From Euryarchaeota archaeon UBA52 (lineage in GTDB: Archaea > Thermoplasmatota > Poseidoniia > Poseidoniales > Thalassarchaeaceae), in assembly GCA_002505455.1 (NCBI GenBank), contig DAVB01000060.1, positions 23,269 to 87,268 on the forward strand: a DNA stretch of 64,000 nt. The letters run 5' to 3'. Positions 42,201 to 50,672 of this stretch are shown piece by piece. Position numbers and translations under genes: made by a program. The number at the start of each line of letters is the position of its first letter. The first letter of the stretch is position 1. A model generated the notes under the pieces. The model did not search any database and was not told where the DNA came from. It was given only the letters and a program-made list of their open reading frames with translations.

Positions 42201-42574
42201 ATTCCAGAATCTCTTAGATGTCTTATCTCGGAAGGTAGAATCGTCCCTCCTCCCCCTCCTACGAGTACGATATGATTGAATCCAGCCTGATCCAAGATCT
42301 GTCGAGTATGGGTGAACATCTCAACTGCTCCTCCTTGATAGGATGTAATCGCTATGAGATGGGCGTCTTCCTGTATGGCTGCTTTAGCAACATCTTCAGC
42401 ACTCCTATCGTGACCTAGGTGAATCACTTCACATCCCATCGATTGGAAGATTCTTCTGAATATCCCGATAGCAGCATCATGACCATCGAAAATAGCCGCC
42501 GCCGTTATCACTCGAATAGGAGATCTGACGCTTCCACTTGTCACGGAATCACCCGACTTCCCCGTCCCTGCCAC
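39296..42574 (-). CDS. icmF: Fused isobutyryl-CoA mutase IcmF (B12-dependent)
   Basis: 1092-residue adenosylcobalamin enzyme uniting three parts. Residues about 20-150 are the B12-binding domain ([36 protein letters not shown]). About 180-420 is a MeaB-type GTPase chaperone ([50 protein letters not shown]). About 540-1092 is the mutase barrel ([57 protein letters not shown]). The order matches IcmF, which interconverts isobutyryl-CoA and n-butyryl-CoA and related branched acyl-CoAs. Start is a GTG. Fits valine or branched-acid use with the beta-oxidation genes. Confidence 0.93.
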   Translation of the reverse strand: [1092 protein letters not shown]

Positions 42575-42632
42575 GTCTTCCCGGCCACGCGTCTCCCCAA
42601 GACCCCATCGGCGTATCGATCGTTTGTTCCCT

Positions 42633-43256
42633 TCAGAGTGCGCCGGTTACCAATAGACCTGCAAATACGAACATGAGTAACCCCATCGCCCCATCGATGA
42701 TATGTGAATTGGATCTTAATTTCTCAACTGAGTCTCCTCGAGTCAGTACTGTAGCCACCGTCACATACCACGTACCATCAATTGTCATCCCAAGCAGGCC
42801 CATTCCAATCAGCGTCTGCATGCTTACATCAGACTCTATGAAGGGAGCATAAAGGGCCAGCATCCACGCCAGAATTTTTGGATTAAAAAGCGCTATGAGG
42901 AATCCTTGGAGGAAACCACTCATTTCAGAAGGGCCATGGCCATCTTCTGTTTTATGTTCAACCGGGCCCTTTGCAGCATGACTGATGAAGGTCACACCAA
43001 GCCATATCAAGATCAAGGTACCTCCCCATTTCAGGACTATCTCCGTGCTTTCATGCAGAGAAAGGGCCGTCGCAATTCCTAATGCTGCTAGGAAAGCATA
43101 CACTCCGAAACCAATGCCGTGACCGATTCCTGTTGCAATACCCTGGCTCCGTCCCCCCAACATAGTATTCCTGAGGACCACTGCTAGGGATGGACCAGGG
43201 CTCATAGCCCCTACGATGAACACGCTGGCTAATGCAGCCCACGCTTCAGGAGCCAA
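42633..43256 (-). CDS. LysE/RhtB-family exporter
   Basis: 207-residue membrane protein with about six helices. The N-terminal GAMSPGPSLAVVLRNTMLGGRSQGIATGIGHGIGFGVYA is the LysE/RhtB signature. ALFNPKILAWMLALY is the second conserved region. These proteins export amino acids or small metabolites. It lies between icmF and the acyl-CoA synthetase on the same strand with short gaps, so may relieve amino-acid or organic-acid excess. Confidence 0.88.
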   Translation of the reverse strand: MAPEAWAALASVFIVGAMSPGPSLAVVLRNTMLGGRSQGIATGIGHGIGFGVYAFLAALGIATALSLHESTEIVLKWGGTLILIWLGVTFISHAAKGPVEHKTEDGHGPSEMSGFLQGFLIALFNPKILAWMLALYAPFIESDVSMQTLIGMGLLGMTIDGTWYVTVATVLTRGDSVEKLRSNSHIIDGAMGLLMFVFAGLLVTGAL

Positions 43257-43266
43257 CCTATCACAC

Positions 43267-45066
43267 TCAGGCCTCAGAGTACATGCTCTCGATTTCTGAT
43301 TCCCAGTTTTCTCGAATTTGCTTTCGGCGAATCTTGAGTGTTGGCGTCAACTCACCGTGATCAACGGAGAAGTCTCGGGGTAGAATGGTGAATTTACGAA
43401 CCTGCTCAGGCGGAGCAAATTGCGAATTCAACTCCATCACTTTGCTCTCAATCTGTGGGAAGAGATTCGAAACTTCTTGCTCGACACTGGAGCCTCTGGA
43501 TTCAAGCTCAGCAATCTGCTTTGCCGGGTCCTTCGGAACTTTCTGCGCATCTACGCCATGGTGGTCGCGCAAAACAGCGCCGATGTCAAGAGTCAATAGT
43601 GCAGAGCAGAACTTCCGCTGATCCCCCACGAGGAAGCACTGTGATACTTCGGGGATGGACTTCATTGTCTCCTCTATCACCAGTGGGGCGATATTCTTGC
43701 CACCTGAGTTCACATAGATCTCCTTCTTCCGGCCGGTGATGTACACGAAGCCGTCATCGTCTATCTTACCTATATCGCCGGACATTAGCCACCCGTCATC
43801 GGTCATCGTCTCTGCAGTTGCCTTGTCATTGCCGAAGTATCCCTTCATCACATGTCGGCCACGGAACAATATTTCCCCGTCATCGGCAATTTTCAGTTCA
43901 GTCCCTGAAAACGGCTTTCCTACGCTGCCGATTCGATTTGCCTTGCCATGACCCAATGTGGCCCCAGCGGTCGTCTCAGTCATTCCATATCCTTCATAGA
44001 TCGGAATTCCAAATTTATGGAAGAATTTGAGAATATCGGGGTTAATTGGTGCTGCTCCTGTGACTGCGAAGCGTACGTTGCTCATTCCAACTGCTTCCCT
44101 TGCCTTGCCCTTTAGGAAACCACCAATTCCCGGAAGTCCACTCAGAACTTTCAACGCACCTGAACCGAATTTTGAGAACAGACTTGAGTATATTTTCTCA
44201 TATATTCTTGGCACACCGATGAAAAGATGGGGTTGAACCTTCTTCGCGTAGTCCACCACGTGCAACGCATTGTCCACTACGTGCATGTGTATCGCAGACC
44301 TACACCAGAGGTGATTATCCACCAACTGCCCGAATACGTGTGCAAGGGGAAGCCAAGAGACATAGTTCTCACCTTGATTCAGCGTTATTATTTCATCCAC
44401 CTCGCTCAGTTCCGCATCCCAGTTGTCATGGGTTAGCATGACCCCTTTTGGATTTCCAGTAGTTCCCGATGTGTAGATCAATGCAGCCAAATCGTCAGGT
44501 TCGATCCCATCGATTCTTGCATGCACTTCTGAATCATCTATGTCCTTACCCATAGCCATGAATTCATCCCAAGATACTGCCTTCTCATGATCAATCGATT
44601 CTACGCCATCCAACACGACGATGCATTCAACCTCGGGAAGCTTATCAGCAATCTTGGCATAACGACGACTTGGCGTCTTCTCAGGATCCCCGCCGGATTG
44701 TGGGTTATCGCCAATAATCACGACCTTCGAACCAGAGTCTCCTATGACCCATTCGACTTCTTCAGGAGAGCATGTGTGGTATACTCCCACACCAACGCCA
44801 TTGGTCATCTGTGTAGCGCCGTAGCACGAGTACCATTCTGGTCGGTTGTATGCATATATGCTCATCCTGTCTCCCTTTTCAAAACCCATTGCGATTAGAG
44901 ATTTGGAAATTGCAATTACCTCGTTAGAGAACTCTTTCCAAGTCTTGGTGTCCCACATCCATTTCCCGTCTTCGTCCTTTCCAGACATGACGGATAAAGC
45001 CGGTTTATCGGCATAGATATCGGCATTTCTTAGCAGATTGCGCGGTGTCAGTGTGATGCTCATCAC
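43267..45066 (-). CDS. Long-chain fatty acyl-CoA synthetase (AMP-forming)
   Basis: 599-residue adenylate-forming ligase that activates fatty acids with ATP and CoA. Motifs: YTSGTTGNPKGVMLTHDN (P-loop), YEGYGMTETTAG, GWLMSGDIGKIDDDGFVYITGRKKEIYVNSGGKNIAP (hinge and A8), and a late SVDHGELTPTLKIRRKQI segment with the catalytic Lys region. It is the ACSL/FadD15-like eukaryote/bacterial type. It supplies acyl-CoA for the crotonase and dehydrogenase genes in the window. Same strand as icmF and the LysE exporter. Confidence 0.92.
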   Translation of the reverse strand: MMSITLTPRNLLRNADIYADKPALSVMSGKDEDGKWMWDTKTWKEFSNEVIAISKSLIAMGFEKGDRMSIYAYNRPEWYSCYGATQMTNGVGVGVYHTCSPEEVEWVIGDSGSKVVIIGDNPQSGGDPEKTPSRRYAKIADKLPEVECIVVLDGVESIDHEKAVSWDEFMAMGKDIDDSEVHARIDGIEPDDLAALIYTSGTTGNPKGVMLTHDNWDAELSEVDEIITLNQGENYVSWLPLAHVFGQLVDNHLWCRSAIHMHVVDNALHVVDYAKKVQPHLFIGVPRIYEKIYSSLFSKFGSGALKVLSGLPGIGGFLKGKAREAVGMSNVRFAVTGAAPINPDILKFFHKFGIPIYEGYGMTETTAGATLGHGKANRIGSVGKPFSGTELKIADDGEILFRGRHVMKGYFGNDKATAETMTDDGWLMSGDIGKIDDDGFVYITGRKKEIYVNSGGKNIAPLVIEETMKSIPEVSQCFLVGDQRKFCSALLTLDIGAVLRDHHGVDAQKVPKDPAKQIAELESRGSSVEQEVSNLFPQIESKVMELNSQFAPPEQVRKFTILPRDFSVDHGELTPTLKIRRKQIRENWESEIESMYSEA

Positions 45067-45105
45067 CCGGTGTATCCGGCTACACCGTATAACCGTATTC
45101 CGAAT

Positions 45106-45840
45106 TCAATCGGGAAGAATAGACCCGACATTACCCCTCCAATCAGCCCCTCCATTTCGATTTGCCAGCGGGGATGCAGGTGAAGGGTGCCAGCATGAAT
45201 CGATAACCACATCTTCGCCTAATAGGGCTGCCCTGGCTCTTTTTGTGGCGAATGCCCCGACCCCAATGACGCGTCTAGCCTTGAGAATCCCAATGACTTC
45301 TCTGAGATGCTCATCGCAACGCACTAGGAGACTCCTCATCGTATCCCCCCCTATCTTGTCGGGAGTTACATTGGTACCTCTTTCTCCATGCAACAACATT
45401 AGTGGACAGTGATTCACCAAGAAAACCTTAGACAAGATTTGCGAGGAGTCACCGTATTTTTCCGCTAGAAGTCCCCACAGACGCGTACCTGACACCTCTT
45501 CTCGCTTCCATTCAAGACCCTCAACTGGTCTTTTCGGATGTATGCGCCTCGGTTGATCAACGGGTATAGAGGATATTCCAAGCACATCACGAACCATCGA
45601 GGTTGCAGCAAAAGGAATTCCCATTTGGCCCATTCCATGCGGTCCTGGATTCATTCCCAGCAAAACGGTCTCCGCAGCACCGCATGCAGCCATGCGAAGA
45701 TATGCCTCATGGATGTCCCATGCATATCTGAGGGGGTTGTAGACGTAATCCACCAGCCCATCTTCAACCATCCTGTCTGCATACTCGTCACAGTCGTCCC
45801 TCAATCGCGCTGCCGCTTGTATCAGCCCATCTTCGACCAT
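45106..45840 (-). CDS. Uracil-DNA glycosylase, SMUG1 type
   Basis: Single-strand-selective monofunctional uracil-DNA glycosylase-like protein for base-excision repair. Motif 1 LLGMNPGPHGMGQMGIPFA with the catalytic Asn; YNPLRYAWDIHEAYLR upstream; VNHCPLMLL; and motif 2 HPSPASPLANRNGGADWRG. The reading frame extends to 45936, overlapping a divergent gene, but a GGGAGGTGG Shine-Dalgarno (about 45849-45857) sets the ATG at 45840, giving 244 residues. SMUG1 is mainly metazoan and bacterial; rare in archaea. Confidence 0.88.
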   Translation of the reverse strand: MVEDGLIQAAARLRDDCDEYADRMVEDGLVDYVYNPLRYAWDIHEAYLRMAACGAAETVLLGMNPGPHGMGQMGIPFAATSMVRDVLGISSIPVDQPRRIHPKRPVEGLEWKREEVSGTRLWGLLAEKYGDSSQILSKVFLVNHCPLMLLHGERGTNVTPDKIGGDTMRSLLVRCDEHLREVIGILKARRVIGVGAFATKRARAALLGEDVVIDSCWHPSPASPLANRNGGADWRGNVGSILPD

Positions 45841-45848
45841 CTCTGTAC

Positions 45849-45857
45849 CACCTCCCA
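45849..45857 (-). promoter_or_regulatory. Strong Shine-Dalgarno deciding the SMUG1 start
   Basis: GGGAGGTGG on the minus strand, eight bases before the ATG at 45840. It shows that the 32 extra codons of the open frame upstream are leader rather than protein, and that this genome uses leadered initiation for at least some genes. Confidence 0.65.
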
Positions 45858-45919
45858 CGATTGCTGTGCACCCCTCATCATGCATCAAGATATCACAATT
45901 CAGGCATTGACTTCTTGAC

Positions 45920-47344
45920 GTGAACGCCCGCCCCACCCGCGTGATTTGGCCGTTCGGACCCTATGGAACCTCCATCGGGCTGCTACTCGTACTGACCACG
46001 CCGCTCTATCTGTTGTGGACCCGAAAAGACCCAAGTGTACGCCTAAGTCTACGTGAAATGCCCCTTGAGATTATCAATCAGAGGTATTATTGGCATCTCT
46101 TCCTTTATCTTGCGATGTTCGGATTCAAGGCATTCACAGACCATCACAATGAGCCTCTGAAGGAGATTGTGGGCGGTTATACGCATCTCATTCATGCGAT
46201 CGAGGGAACCTTCGTACTCGGGGTACAATCAATAATTGAAAGTGAGGTGATAATTCAGATACTATCGCTTCACTATCTATTCGCCTATTTGTTCATAATA
46301 TGGTATCCGCCAGTTCATCACATTCTTTCTGGAGACAGGGATCTTGCAGATCTATCGGCCATGAACTATGTGCTCATCTACGTGCTCGCCGTTCCATTCT
46401 ACCTCTTCTTCAACGTCGAAGTGACATCAAGTTACGTTCCGGGTATCGAGGCGCTGATGTACCATGATAGCTGGAATCTTGTCTTCTTCACCAGCAACGA
46501 TCCTTTCGACAATGGCGTTCCAAGTCTGCATATCGGCTTACCAGTCTCCCTCTTGTTGATACATCGAGCACACCTTAAGGCCAATGGTATCGAAATCTCC
46601 TCATGGCGTCACAGGGGTCTTGACAGATTCATAATGGCCAATGTAGCAATATACTCGTTCTCCATCCTCTATCTTGGAATTCACTGGGTCTTTGATATAC
46701 TGCCTGGCTTGTTGTTGGCTGTTATTTGTTCTAAGACCTGCATCCACATACAGCCTCTGCTGAGGGAATCCGGGATCAAGGCAGCTTTTCGAACATTCAC
46801 CAACCCCAATCATGTCAAGCCCATCTTACTCGCAACAATATTGGGCATGCTAGCCATATCAGTAGCGATAAATGGTCCTGGAACAGATAGCGAACATCCT
46901 GATTTCAGAATGGAGGGCGACGATGTACGATTGGATACATTGGAAGTTCACAGTTTATCGAATCCGACGATTGTCACAATAACGAATGTTGGCGATGTCC
47001 CTGTTCAAATCCTCTTAATCGACAGGGGCTTAGTCGAACCACTCGCAGATCGCGGTGTCATAGATTTCGAATCAGCGCTTGCACACGGCTCCTCTAAAAC
47101 CCTCGAGGCCGACTCGGAGTGGTCTTTCGAGCATCTCCCGGAAAATCTGCTGGATGTCGACGTAATATTGATGAGATCCGTCCAGGGTTCTAGCGGGATA
47201 GCCGAGGTTGCAGTGTTGGCAGATTATCCGGACTCAGATAAATTACTCGTGTCTGGAATACTCCTTTGCATACCCTCGTTCGTGCTCACAGGCTTGTTCA
47301 TCGGAACCACTCGATCTGAAAGAAGGCTGGACCACTCAGGATGA
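45920..47344 (+). CDS. PAP2/AUR1-like membrane phosphatase or phosphotransferase
   Basis: 474-residue membrane protein with about eight helices. It has the PAP2 superfamily motifs PSLHIGLPVSLLL and SILYLGIHWVFDILPGLLLA, with the two catalytic histidines, as in inositol-phosphoceramide synthase (AUR1) and lipid phosphatases. An extracytoplasmic beta-rich domain (about 320-445; VTITNVGDVPVQILLID) precedes a last helix. It could dephosphorylate isoprenoid phosphates or transfer a polar lipid head group. Start is a GTG. Confidence 0.8.
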   Translation: MNARPTRVIWPFGPYGTSIGLLLVLTTPLYLLWTRKDPSVRLSLREMPLEIINQRYYWHLFLYLAMFGFKAFTDHHNEPLKEIVGGYTHLIHAIEGTFVLGVQSIIESEVIIQILSLHYLFAYLFIIWYPPVHHILSGDRDLADLSAMNYVLIYVLAVPFYLFFNVEVTSSYVPGIEALMYHDSWNLVFFTSNDPFDNGVPSLHIGLPVSLLLIHRAHLKANGIEISSWRHRGLDRFIMANVAIYSFSILYLGIHWVFDILPGLLLAVICSKTCIHIQPLLRESGIKAAFRTFTNPNHVKPILLATILGMLAISVAINGPGTDSEHPDFRMEGDDVRLDTLEVHSLSNPTIVTITNVGDVPVQILLIDRGLVEPLADRGVIDFESALAHGSSKTLEADSEWSFEHLPENLLDVDVILMRSVQGSSGIAEVAVLADYPDSDKLLVSGILLCIPSFVLTGLFIGTTRSERRLDHSG

Positions 47345-47773
47345 TAGTACGTTGAAGGCGAAAAGACTGCCGAGGTACAGGCCTGACATGCCTCCCGAAC
47401 CCAGCCATAATCCCAATCTGAAAGTGGGATAGTTTAGCTTCCAGACATAGAGCGACTGAGCCAACCAGAACAGGATTACAATTACGAACCATATCGGGAA
47501 TATGAGTTGGGGTATGACAGCCAGAAGAATCATTGTCCATATTCCCAGAATACATTCGAACTTGGACTCGTACCTGTCCGGGAGAAACATAACAAGACCC
47601 GATGACGCTGTAAGTGCTAATATTGGTATCAGTAGGGCCTGTCCAAAGAGATCTTGAATCGAAAGAAGCTCATACGTACAGGCTATGGAAAAGCCGAGAA
47701 TCGACGGCACTGCGACCGGCCAAATAGGGGGGCTATCCCACTTCACGCTAATTACGCCCCACAGGATACCCAT
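47336..47773 (-). CDS. Unknown membrane protein with about four helices
   Basis: Multi-helix membrane protein, family not recognised (VAVPSILGFSIACTYELLSI, ALLIPILALTASSGLVMFL, IWTMILLAVIPQLIFPIWFVIVILFWLA). The frame starts at 47830, where its ATG overlaps the ATG of the divergent dioxygenase gene inside a GCATGC palindrome. The Met at 47773 avoids that conflict and loses only a polar 19-residue leader. Its end overlaps the PAP2 gene by nine bases. Confidence 0.6.
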   Translation of the reverse strand: MGILWGVISVKWDSPPIWPVAVPSILGFSIACTYELLSIQDLFGQALLIPILALTASSGLVMFLPDRYESKFECILGIWTMILLAVIPQLIFPIWFVIVILFWLAQSLYVWKLNYPTFRLGLWLGSGGMSGLYLGSLFAFNVLSS

Positions 47774-47828
47774 GAAGTCTACTGGCTGAGCCGGAAGGTT
47801 TTCTTTAGATTTCAGCACCTCGTTGAGC

Positions 47829-48734
47829 ATGCCGAAGGGAGAGATCGTACTAGGGGCCCTCGCCCCACACCCACCACACGTTGTCTATGCAGAGAACCCT
47901 CCTCAGAATGAACCTATTTCTGAGGGCGGATGGGAGACTCTGAGATGGGGATATAATCGTCTTGCCAGGAAACTAGAGACCCTCGATTACGATGCCATTG
48001 TCGTATTCACGCCTCATTGGCAGACCTATGTGGGAACGCATTTCCTGGGCCTGCCCAGATTCTCATCGAAGTCGGTAGATCCGATATTTCCGAATATCTT
48101 CCGTTACAACTACGACCTGCAAGTCGATGTAGAACTATCTGAGGCCATGTGCGAGAAGGCCGCTGAGGCAGGCCTCATAACCAGGATGATGCGGAACCCC
48201 GACTTCAGGGTCGATTATGGAACGATAACTTCCTGTCACATGCTTAACCCGAAGTGGGACAAACCCGTAATCACGATAAGCTCGAACAGAAACACCCACT
48301 ACTACTCACCCGAGGTTATGATTGAGCAAGCTCTAGCTCTCGGAAAGGCTTGCAGGGAAGCCATTGAGGAGAGTGGTAAGCGCGTCGTCCTAGTTAGTAG
48401 CCACAGCCTATCACACAGACATTTCGTAACAGAGTCGCCGCTTCCAGAGGACATGAGCAGAGAGCATATCTACAATCACAGCCAGTATGTTTGGGACATG
48501 GCCCTGATCAAACTATTCAGGGAAGGCAAGATGAAGGAGGCCATAGACATCATGCCCGAGTACACAGAGCAGACCATCGCTGAGACAGAAGGAGGGGGCA
48601 TCATCTGGATGATGGGTGCTATGGATATGCCCGACTATCCCGCCGAGATATACGGCTACCAATCTGTAATAGGCACAGGAAATTGCATTGCTGCGTGGGT
48701 CCCAGAGCCCGATGCACGGGAGATCGTTCTCTGA
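47829..48734 (+). CDS. amnB: 2-aminophenol 1,6-dioxygenase beta (catalytic) subunit-like, AmnB
   Basis: Class III (LigB-type) extradiol dioxygenase of 301 residues. Segments ALAPHPPHVVYAENPPQNEP, VFTPHWQTYVGTHF, VDPIFPNIFRYNYDLQVDVELSEAMCEKA, MMRNPDFRVDYGTIT and IGTGN are those of AmnB. His14, His63 and Glu252 sit where the AmnB iron ligands (His13, His62, Glu251 as I recall them) are expected. It would open the ring of 2-aminophenol or a related catechol or hydroxyanthranilate using Fe(II) and O2. A TTG two codons upstream is the alternative start. Ten bases before the alpha-subunit gene. Confidence 0.82.
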   Translation: MPKGEIVLGALAPHPPHVVYAENPPQNEPISEGGWETLRWGYNRLARKLETLDYDAIVVFTPHWQTYVGTHFLGLPRFSSKSVDPIFPNIFRYNYDLQVDVELSEAMCEKAAEAGLITRMMRNPDFRVDYGTITSCHMLNPKWDKPVITISSNRNTHYYSPEVMIEQALALGKACREAIEESGKRVVLVSSHSLSHRHFVTESPLPEDMSREHIYNHSQYVWDMALIKLFREGKMKEAIDIMPEYTEQTIAETEGGGIIWMMGAMDMPDYPAEIYGYQSVIGTGNCIAAWVPEPDAREIVL

Positions 48735-48739
48735 GGTGG
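48733..48739 (+). promoter_or_regulatory. Shine-Dalgarno of the dioxygenase alpha-subunit gene
   Basis: GAGGTGG overlaps the stop codon of the beta-subunit gene and lies four bases before the ATG at 48744, so the two subunits are translated from one message with a dedicated ribosome site. Confidence 0.6.
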
Positions 48740-48743
48740 TAGA

Positions 48744-49670
48744 ATGGACGAGGATATCATCGAATTCGGACTCTATGTCCCACCACATCCGCATCCCCTC
48801 CTCTCCCCTGAGGCGAATAATGGATACGGCCGTCTGAGAGCGGCCTATGACGAATGCAGGAAGAGAATCGAGGAGAGCGATGCCGATCTAATAATCGTCT
48901 ACTCGACAACATGGCCTTCGATAATAGGGCATCAGTTCCAAGCCAATCCAAATTCTGAGTGGGTCCATGTCGACGATGACTTCCACTACCTCGGGAGCAT
49001 GCCGTACTCGTTCACCATGGACGCAGAATTCGCTGAGTCTTGTGTTCAGAAGGCCGAATCAAGAGGACTCCAGGCGAGGACGGTGAACTACGATGCATTC
49101 CCGATCGACACCGGCTCAATAACAGCCCTGTCGCTTCTGAATCCGGACAACAGACTACCAGCAACGATCGTCTCGAGCAACATGTATGCGAACCGATCAG
49201 AGACTATCGTTCTGGGGAAGGCGATAAGAGACGCACTCACGGAGGGCGGCAGGAAGGCGGTTGTGGTCGTAGTCTCCAGCTTATCGAACCGTATGTTCAC
49301 CGAACCAATCGACCCCTCCGAGGATAGGATACACAGCCAGAAAGACGACGACTGGAACAAGAAGATACTGGAGTTCTTCAATGACGGCAGGTTGGAGGAC
49401 CTCAGCCAACTCTCACGAGAGATACACGGTCAGATACGGGTCCAGAAGGTCGTCGCCTACAAGCCCGCATGGTGGATGGCAGCCACCATGGGACAGCACA
49501 ACAACTACACGGGCGAGGTACTAGCTTACGAGGCACTCCATGGATCAGGCGGAGCTGTAATCCAACTCACACCAGCCACCGGGTCTGTCGGCGACAAGGA
49601 GTTCGACGAGGATGACGTTGAGTACTACAAGGGCGATAGAGAGGTACTCAACAAGGGGATGCTGGAATGA
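48744..49670 (+). CDS. amnA: 2-aminophenol 1,6-dioxygenase alpha subunit-like, AmnA
   Basis: Homologue of the beta subunit with the iron ligands lost: YVPPHPHPLL has Pro where the first His should be, and VYSTTWPSIIG has Thr-Thr-Trp instead of Pro-His-Trp. This is exactly the non-catalytic alpha subunit pattern. WVHVDDDFHYLGSMPYSFTMDAEFAE, YDAFPIDTGSITALSLLNPD and FTEPIDPSEDRI match AmnA. 308 residues, with an extra C-terminal acidic stretch (EFDEDDVEYYKGDRE). It would form the alpha2beta2 structural core. Its stop overlaps the deaminase ATG (ATGA). Confidence 0.82.
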   Translation: MDEDIIEFGLYVPPHPHPLLSPEANNGYGRLRAAYDECRKRIEESDADLIIVYSTTWPSIIGHQFQANPNSEWVHVDDDFHYLGSMPYSFTMDAEFAESCVQKAESRGLQARTVNYDAFPIDTGSITALSLLNPDNRLPATIVSSNMYANRSETIVLGKAIRDALTEGGRKAVVVVVSSLSNRMFTEPIDPSEDRIHSQKDDDWNKKILEFFNDGRLEDLSQLSREIHGQIRVQKVVAYKPAWWMAATMGQHNNYTGEVLAYEALHGSGGAVIQLTPATGSVGDKEFDEDDVEYYKGDREVLNKGMLE

Positions 49671-50089
49671 CCGTTGATGGCCCCCTCTTCTCCGATAACG
49701 CCCCAAGCGCAGTCGGCGCCTATCCCCATGCGCACAGAGTAGGCGATCTGATATTCGTCAGCGGCATAGGCCCTCGTCAAGCAGGCACCAACGAGATACC
49801 CGGCGGCCCCATCCGTGACGAGGATGGAAATCCGATGGATTACGACATACGAGCCCAGACCCGCGCCGTGATCGAGAATATCAAGACGATACTAGAGGAT
49901 GCAGGATCGTCCCTCGAGAAGGTCGTGGACTGCCTGTCGTTCCTCGTCGATATGGACCGTGACTTCGCTGGCTACAATGAGGTCTATGCCGAGTACTTCT
50001 CGGACGTCCAGTGTGCTCGGACGACAGTTGCTGTCCGGGCGCTCCCGACGCCCATAGCCGTCGAGCTCAAAGTCGTAGCTCGCTGTTGA
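49667..50089 (+). CDS. amnD: RidA-family protein, probable 2-aminomuconate deaminase (AmnD)
   Basis: RidA/YjgF fold of 140 residues: GPYSHA-type SAVGAYPHAHRVGDLIFVSGIGPR, TRAVIENIKTILEDAGSSLEKVV, and ARTTVAVRALPTPIAVELKVVA with the conserved Arg. In 2-aminophenol pathways AmnD of this family hydrolyses 2-aminomuconate to 4-oxalocrotonate with release of ammonia. Translational coupling to the dioxygenase alpha gene supports that reading over a general enamine-detoxifying RidA. The intermediate semialdehyde dehydrogenase is not adjacent. Confidence 0.78.
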   Translation: MTVDGPLFSDNAPSAVGAYPHAHRVGDLIFVSGIGPRQAGTNEIPGGPIRDEDGNPMDYDIRAQTRAVIENIKTILEDAGSSLEKVVDCLSFLVDMDRDFAGYNEVYAEYFSDVQCARTTVAVRALPTPIAVELKVVARC

Positions 50090-50115
50090 AACGCCGTTCT
50101 TGAGAACTGCTCACA

Positions 50116-50583
50116 TCAGTTACAGCCGCAGCTAGGGCCGCAACTATCAGTAGCTTCCCTGACATCTGTGACCGTGACTGTGAACGTAAGGGTCTTCCCG
50201 GCCATGACATGGTTGAAATCCAATGTGACGTCATCTCCATCTATGGCGGTGATGGTGAACATCGTCATGCTCCCGTCTTGCAACTGCGTGTAACTCGAGA
50301 GTCCGACCTTCAATTCTGCGCCCTCTCCGAATACGCTTCTGTTCACTACCTGGAAAGCCTCTTCATTTCGCTCTCCATAGGCCCTGTCGGGAGTCAGGGT
50401 GAACTCGCGGGTCTCACCGGGCTTTGCACCAATCAACTCCTCCTCGAAACCCGATATCATTTGCCCTTTACCTACCGTAAACTCTAGCGGATCTTTGCCT
50501 TCACTGGTGTCGAAAACTTCCCCATTTTCGTATCTGCCAGTATAATTTACTCTAGTCACCGTGTTGTTCGCAACAGACATCAT
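50116..50583 (-). CDS. FKBP-type peptidyl-prolyl isomerase, SlyD-like
   Basis: FKBP domain with IF (insert-in-flap) domain: VNYTGRYENGEVFDTSEGKDPLEFTVGKGQMISGFEEELIGAKPGE and YGERNEEAFQVVNRSVF, then DFNHVMAGKTLTFTVTV. The tail DSCGPSCGCN has four cysteines like the metal-binding tail of bacterial SlyD. It combines proline isomerisation, chaperoning and possibly nickel binding. 155 residues. Confidence 0.92.
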   Translation of the reverse strand: MMSVANNTVTRVNYTGRYENGEVFDTSEGKDPLEFTVGKGQMISGFEEELIGAKPGETREFTLTPDRAYGERNEEAFQVVNRSVFGEGAELKVGLSSYTQLQDGSMTMFTITAIDGDDVTLDFNHVMAGKTLTFTVTVTDVREATDSCGPSCGCN

Positions 50584-50672
50584 GAACCATCCGAATCAAC
50601 CGACTCTTGTAGGATTATGGGTTCCGCGGGAAAGAGCATAATTTCAACAAGGGAAGGCATTTGCTGTTAAAC

